A DNA stretch of 64,000 bases from assembly GCA_039024635.1 (NCBI GenBank), contig JBCCQA010000003.1, forward strand, positions 186,001 through 250,000, given 5' to 3'. The DNA is from Kuafuiihalomonas sp039024635 (GTDB lineage Bacteria; Myxococcota; Kuafuiibacteriia; Kuafuiibacteriales; Kuafuiibacteriaceae). Below are positions 61,063 to 64,000 of the stretch, piece after piece (the first letter of the stretch is position 1; each line of letters begins with the position of its first letter). Below the pieces are notes generated by a model that was given only the letters and a program-made list of their open reading frames with translations, had not been told where the DNA came from and searched no databases. A program made the position numbers and the translations under genes.

Positions 61063-61881
61063 GTGGAGAGCTTTGGCGCCTACGTCCTCGCCGAGCTGGT
61101 CGGCGCCGGACCGACCGGTGAGGTGTGGACGGCCCGAGATGACGAGGGCCACCTCCATCGGCTCAAGCGAAGCCACTCCGGCCTGATGGATCCGGGCCGG
61201 GCGATCCGAGCCTTCGAAGGGATCAGCCGAGCGTGGACCCAATTCGGGCGCACCCGGCCCCTGGGGCTGGAGCGGCCGGTGAGCACCGTGCTCCCCGACG
61301 AGCTGGGTCGCTTCTGCATCATCACCGAGTGGAAGCCCGAGTCGAGGCCCGCCTCGGAGTTGGCCACCGATGCCGGACTGGCGGTTCGGGCCGACGCCGT
61401 GTGCGCCCTGTCCAAGCGCGTCGGTCAGGCGCTGGCCCTGCTCCACGAGGCGGGCTTCGTGCACGGCCGCCTGACCCCCGACAATGTGCTGGTGCACGAC
61501 GACGAGGTTTGGCTGGTCGATTTCTTCTGGGCCCAGGCCGGCTGGTCGCAGCAGCCGCTCGGCCCCCCCGAGCTTGGGGACGGCCGGGGCGCCATGCCCG
61601 AGACCGATCAGTGGCTGTGGGGGAAGCTGACCCGGAAGCTCCTTGGCGAATCGATACGCGACTTCCCCGAGTTGTCGGCCTGGACCCGGAAGGCCATGCA
61701 CCCCGACCCTCACCAGCGCTTCGTGGACGTGGCCGAGGCCGGTGGCGCCTTCGAGCAGGCCCTCGAGCCCCTGAGCACGGAAGACGTTCATGCGCCGGAG
61801 ACGAGCCGCGACATCACGGAACCGGTGGCCGCCGTCGACGACGACGGCAGCGAAGCACAGACCGAAGACATCCGTGCCTGA
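61063..61881 (+). CDS. Ser/Thr protein kinase-like pseudokinase
   Basis: A 272-residue protein with a kinase fold. It starts at GTG 61063, 7 bp after mutY. The Gly loop GAGPTGEVW and a beta-3 Lys (HRLKRS) remain, but the catalytic loop reads HGRLTPDN in place of HRDLKPEN, so the catalytic Asp is Arg136. The DFG motif is DFF (Asp153-Phe155). The C-terminal 40 residues are acidic and end in DDDGSEAQTEDIRA. No transmembrane segment follows, unlike many Pkn kinases. By family knowledge such a protein should not phosphorylate but could bind ATP or a partner. Coexpression with mutY is likely from the spacing. Confidence 0.82.
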   Translation: MESFGAYVLAELVGAGPTGEVWTARDDEGHLHRLKRSHSGLMDPGRAIRAFEGISRAWTQFGRTRPLGLERPVSTVLPDELGRFCIITEWKPESRPASELATDAGLAVRADAVCALSKRVGQALALLHEAGFVHGRLTPDNVLVHDDEVWLVDFFWAQAGWSQQPLGPPELGDGRGAMPETDQWLWGKLTRKLLGESIRDFPELSAWTRKAMHPDPHQRFVDVAEAGGAFEQALEPLSTEDVHAPETSRDITEPVAAVDDDGSEAQTEDIRA

Positions 61882-61899
61882 CCCGGAGGCAGGGTTCGC

Positions 61900-61928
61900 T
61901 TGACGCTACCGCCTCGCCTCTCTATCCC
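61900..61928 (+). promoter_or_regulatory. promoter of the tRNA-Lys gene
   Basis: TTGACG (61900-61905), a 17-bp spacer and TATCCC (61923-61928). Transcription would begin about 3 nt before the mature tRNA 5' end, which is usual for single tRNA genes with a short leader. Confidence 0.5.
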
Positions 61929-61937
61929 CCTCCGTCG

Positions 61938-62010
61938 GGGCCTTTAGCTCAGTTGGTAGAGCAGGGGATTTTTAATCCCAAGGTCGAGGGTTCGAGCCCC
62001 CCAAGGCCCA
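61938..62010 (+). tRNA. trnK: tRNA-Lys(UUU)
   Basis: A 73-nt cloverleaf. The acceptor GGGCCTT pairs with AAGGCCC (62003-62009), discriminator A. The D arm is GCTC-AGTTGGTA-GAGC. The anticodon arm is GGGGA-TTTTTAA-TCCCA with TTT at positions 34-36, and the T arm is GAGGG-TTCGAGC-CCCCC. Two stem mismatches are seen: G27-A43 and A50-C64. CCA is not encoded. Confidence 0.95.
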
Positions 62011-62072
62011 AGCATCGTCCGCAGTCCAAGATTGGGGTTGCTCGTCAGCCCTAAACTTCGAATCCTCTCGGT

Positions 62073-63290
62073 GTGGCGTGGCGTTGGATCCTTCCGGCCC
62101 TGTTCATCGCAGGCTGTACCGAGTCCGGGGAGCCCGCTTCGGGCGAGCCCCCGAAGGCCAAGCCGGAGACGACGGCGGCTGCGCCGGACAAGCCCGTGGC
62201 GGCCAAGCCGAAGGAGGCCTTCCCTCGGCGGCGCGCCAAGAGGACCGAGCTGGAGGACACCACCCGCAACCTGAAGCTCTTGGTGAAGAAGGGCGTCACC
62301 GAGAACGCCAACCCGTGGGCCATGGCCCACGGGATCGTCGGCTTCGGTCCGGAGCTCAAAGCGGCCGACGGCCGCCTGGCCATCGACGCCCTCATCCGGG
62401 ACTACCTTCGTGAGGAGAAGCTTGGATCGCGCACCCGCTGGTATTTTCCACCGCGAACCTCCAAGGGCCTGCCCTTGGAACCCCACGCCAACCTCGTCGT
62501 GAAAACGCTGGTCGTGGCCGGCGTTCCCTTGGACCGAAGCTTCGAGACCCGTTCCGGTCAGCGGGTGACCCTGGGCGAGCTCTTGGACTCGGCGGAGGCC
62601 GACTTTCAGGAGCCCGCCTCGGCCCACGGCTGGGCCGACCAAGCGTGGACGGTCGAAGCCATTCTGGCTGCTCGGGCCCTGGACGCCGACTTGGAGCTCA
62701 AGAGCTGGCAGACCACGCCCGGACGGCTGGGCGCCAAAGCGACCGAGGCCCTGGTCCGACTTCAGGCCTTCCTGGACGACGCGATGGAGAAGGGCCGGCC
62801 GGACCTGGTCGAGAAGCGAAAGCAAGACATCTATGCCCACACCTGCGGCGGGCTGCACTTCGTCCAGACCGTGGCTCGGGCCGGAAGTCTGATGCCTGAC
62901 CTGGCGGACAAGGCCAGAGCGCAGCTGGAACGAGTCCGTTTCCGATTCTCGGCCGAGCGAAGCATCTATCAGACCCTGCTCAGAGACCATCCCGAATACC
63001 GGCGCCGGCTCCTAGTCCAAGAAATGAAGTTCTACGGTCACGTCCTCGAGACCTTTGGACTGGCCGCGGAGTGGGGCCTCATCCAGCCCGACGACGAGCT
63101 GCGAACGGAGATGCAGGAGGTCGCGGGCGACTTGGTGGACACCGTGCGGGAGCTGGAAGAGAGCTACGGTCAGCAAGACGCCATTCGTCAGAAGGCCCCC
63201 CAGGTGTACTATGATCTCATCGGCGACGGATGCCACGCCATCCGAGGCCTACGTCTGGGACTGAAGCACTTCTACGAGGCCGAGGCATGA
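62073..63290 (+). CDS. lipoprotein of unknown function
   Basis: About 405 residues from GTG 62073, with lipobox AGC (MAWRWILPALFIAGC). A Pro/Lys/Glu linker of about 35 residues precedes a helical body with NANPWAMAHGIVGFG, FETRSGQRVTLGELLDSAEA, HGWADQAWTVEAILAARALD and an end with YYDLIGDGCHAIRGLRLGL. Conserved-looking His and Trp residues (AHG, HGW, THCGGLH-like HTCGGLHF) might bind a ligand or metal, but no family is recognised. The next gene (Nudix) overlaps its stop by 4 bp, indicating coupled translation. Confidence 0.7.
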   Translation: MAWRWILPALFIAGCTESGEPASGEPPKAKPETTAAAPDKPVAAKPKEAFPRRRAKRTELEDTTRNLKLLVKKGVTENANPWAMAHGIVGFGPELKAADGRLAIDALIRDYLREEKLGSRTRWYFPPRTSKGLPLEPHANLVVKTLVVAGVPLDRSFETRSGQRVTLGELLDSAEADFQEPASAHGWADQAWTVEAILAARALDADLELKSWQTTPGRLGAKATEALVRLQAFLDDAMEKGRPDLVEKRKQDIYAHTCGGLHFVQTVARAGSLMPDLADKARAQLERVRFRFSAERSIYQTLLRDHPEYRRRLLVQEMKFYGHVLETFGLAAEWGLIQPDDELRTEMQEVAGDLVDTVRELEESYGQQDAIRQKAPQVYYDLIGDGCHAIRGLRLGLKHFYEAEA

Positions 63291-63688
63291 GCAAGCGGGA
63301 GATCCGGGTCGTGGCGGCCCAGGTAGAGCGAGAGGGCCGCTACATGATCACACAGCGCAAGCCGACGTCCTCGCTCCCCTTGCTTTGGGAGTTTCCGGGG
63401 GGTCGGGTAGAGCAGGGCGAAGAAGATGACGAAGCCCTGGCCCGAGAGATCAAAGAGGGCCTCGGCGTGGCGGTCGAGGTCAAAGAGCCCTCGGTCTCGG
63501 TCGTCCACGAGTACGAGGCCTACGTCATCGACTTCCGGGTCTATCGCTGTGTGCTCCTGGACCCCGTCGAATCCATTCAGTGTATCGGCGTCCACGACGT
63601 CCGCTGGGCCCACCCCACCGAGCTCGACGACTACGAATTCCCGGGCGCCGACCAAGCCAGCGTGGACGCCCTACTCGGCGAAGGCTGA
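63287..63688 (+). CDS. Nudix hydrolase (MutT-like) with altered Nudix box
   Basis: A 133-residue protein starting at ATG 63287, overlapping the lipoprotein stop. The Nudix box runs from Gly39 to Val61 (GX5EX7REUXEEXGU). Gly39, Glu45, Arg53, Glu54 and Glu57 are kept, but the second Glu of EE is Gly58 (REIKEGLGV). That residue binds Mg in MutT, so activity may be lowered or changed. Substrate could be an oxidised nucleotide, since MutT-type length and WEFPGGRVEQGE are seen. mutY, also an oxidative-damage gene, lies 2 kb upstream. Confidence 0.85.
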   Translation: MSKREIRVVAAQVEREGRYMITQRKPTSSLPLLWEFPGGRVEQGEEDDEALAREIKEGLGVAVEVKEPSVSVVHEYEAYVIDFRVYRCVLLDPVESIQCIGVHDVRWAHPTELDDYEFPGADQASVDALLGEG

Positions 63689-63694
63689 ATTGGC

Positions 63695-64000
63695 GTGCGT
63701 CTCTTCTGGGTCGCATGGCCCGTTCTCGGGTCGCTGGCCTGTGGTGAAGACTTGCAAGCAGACGAATGTCTAGCACCGACGGGACTGCTCAACCTCGAGT
63801 CGAACCTAGTCGATTTCGGCGAGACTCCGCTCGGAACGGAGAGACTTCGTTTCCTGAAGTTCTCGAATGGCGCCGCCTGCATCCAGCCGTTGAGTATTGT
63901 CGAAGGAGTGCCTTTCTCACAGGACTTCAGCTTCGTCTCCGTGCCCTCGGAACTCGACTCGGGCGAGGTCGATGAGATAGTCTTCAGATTCGGCCCGACG
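63695..64000 (+). CDS. lipoprotein with choice-of-anchor (ASH)-like domain, cut by window edge
   Basis: The frame opens at GTG 63695 and remains open to the right edge (102 codons visible). MRLFWVAWPVLGSLAC is a lipoprotein signal. The mature part contains LVDFGETPLGTERLRFLKFS, the typical first strands of ASH/choice-of-anchor D-type beta sandwiches that are abundant in Myxococcota. The body continues SIVEGVPFSQDFSFVSVPSE. It lies 6 bp after the Nudix stop. Function unknown; the rest of the gene is outside the window. Confidence 0.75.
   Translation, partial: MRLFWVAWPVLGSLACGEDLQADECLAPTGLLNLESNLVDFGETPLGTERLRFLKFSNGAACIQPLSIVEGVPFSQDFSFVSVPSELDSGEVDEIVFRFGPT

Overview
The window is about 65% G+C chromosomal DNA with no phage, IS, CRISPR or rRNA sequence that I can see. 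It carries one tRNA and about 50 protein genes. The gene content points to a member of the Myxococcota (former Deltaproteobacteria). The clues are a mevalonate-pathway gene pair (diphosphomevalonate decarboxylase plus phosphomevalonate kinase), an mglB-mglA polarity pair, a six-gene operon resembling the Glt/Nfs envelope machinery of Myxococcus, many lipoproteins with Cys-rich or choice-of-anchor-like domains, and two giant M-family zinc metalloprotease lipoproteins. The lineage is an inference from gene families, not from a marker-gene search.

Layout. 1-7.4 kb: a DEAD-box helicase cut by the left edge, two tandem paralogous lipoproteins, a divergent Cys-rich/FG-GAP/UnbV lipoprotein, a small HEAT-like protein and an orphan imuB with a GTTCAG direct repeat in its leader. 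7.4-12.2 kb: an ambiguous 500-bp gap, a hexapeptide acyltransferase, the two mevalonate genes and typA. 12.3-17 kb: a Bat-like membrane protein with a DUF4159 protein, and a secreted TPR protein. 17-26.8 kb: the Glt-like operon, read leftwards and nearly all translationally coupled. 26.9-36.4 kb: DUF5522, a TPR/winged-helix regulator, a deoxyhypusine synthase-like enzyme, a diguanylate cyclase, slyX, NamZ, folD-gcvT-gcvH and a hybrid sensor kinase. 36.5-45 kb: a TonB-like protein, a stand-alone rplC-rlmE pair with its own promoter, a stand-alone nuoD, ybeY, speA and pcnB. 45-57 kb: small and lipoprotein genes, an rRNA methyltransferase-like gene, the two metalloproteases and a CBM9-like lipoprotein. 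57-64 kb: small secreted proteins, a repeat-rich convergent gap, mglA/mglB, mutY, a pseudokinase, tRNA-Lys, a lipoprotein, a Nudix hydrolase and a lipoprotein cut by the right edge.

Working together. The Glt-like operon and mglBA are the main candidates for a shared cell-envelope/polarity function, although no AglRQS-type motor is present here. folD, gcvT and gcvH form a one-carbon unit lacking gcvP. speA and the deoxyhypusine synthase-like enzyme could both serve polyamine synthesis. rplC, rlmE and ybeY are ribosome genes.

The most noteworthy non-gene signals are three. A dispersed ~54-bp hairpin element sits in two convergent gaps. A 69-bp tandem repeat lies behind mglA. Two divergent gene pairs have start codons that interlock on the same CATG tetranucleotide.
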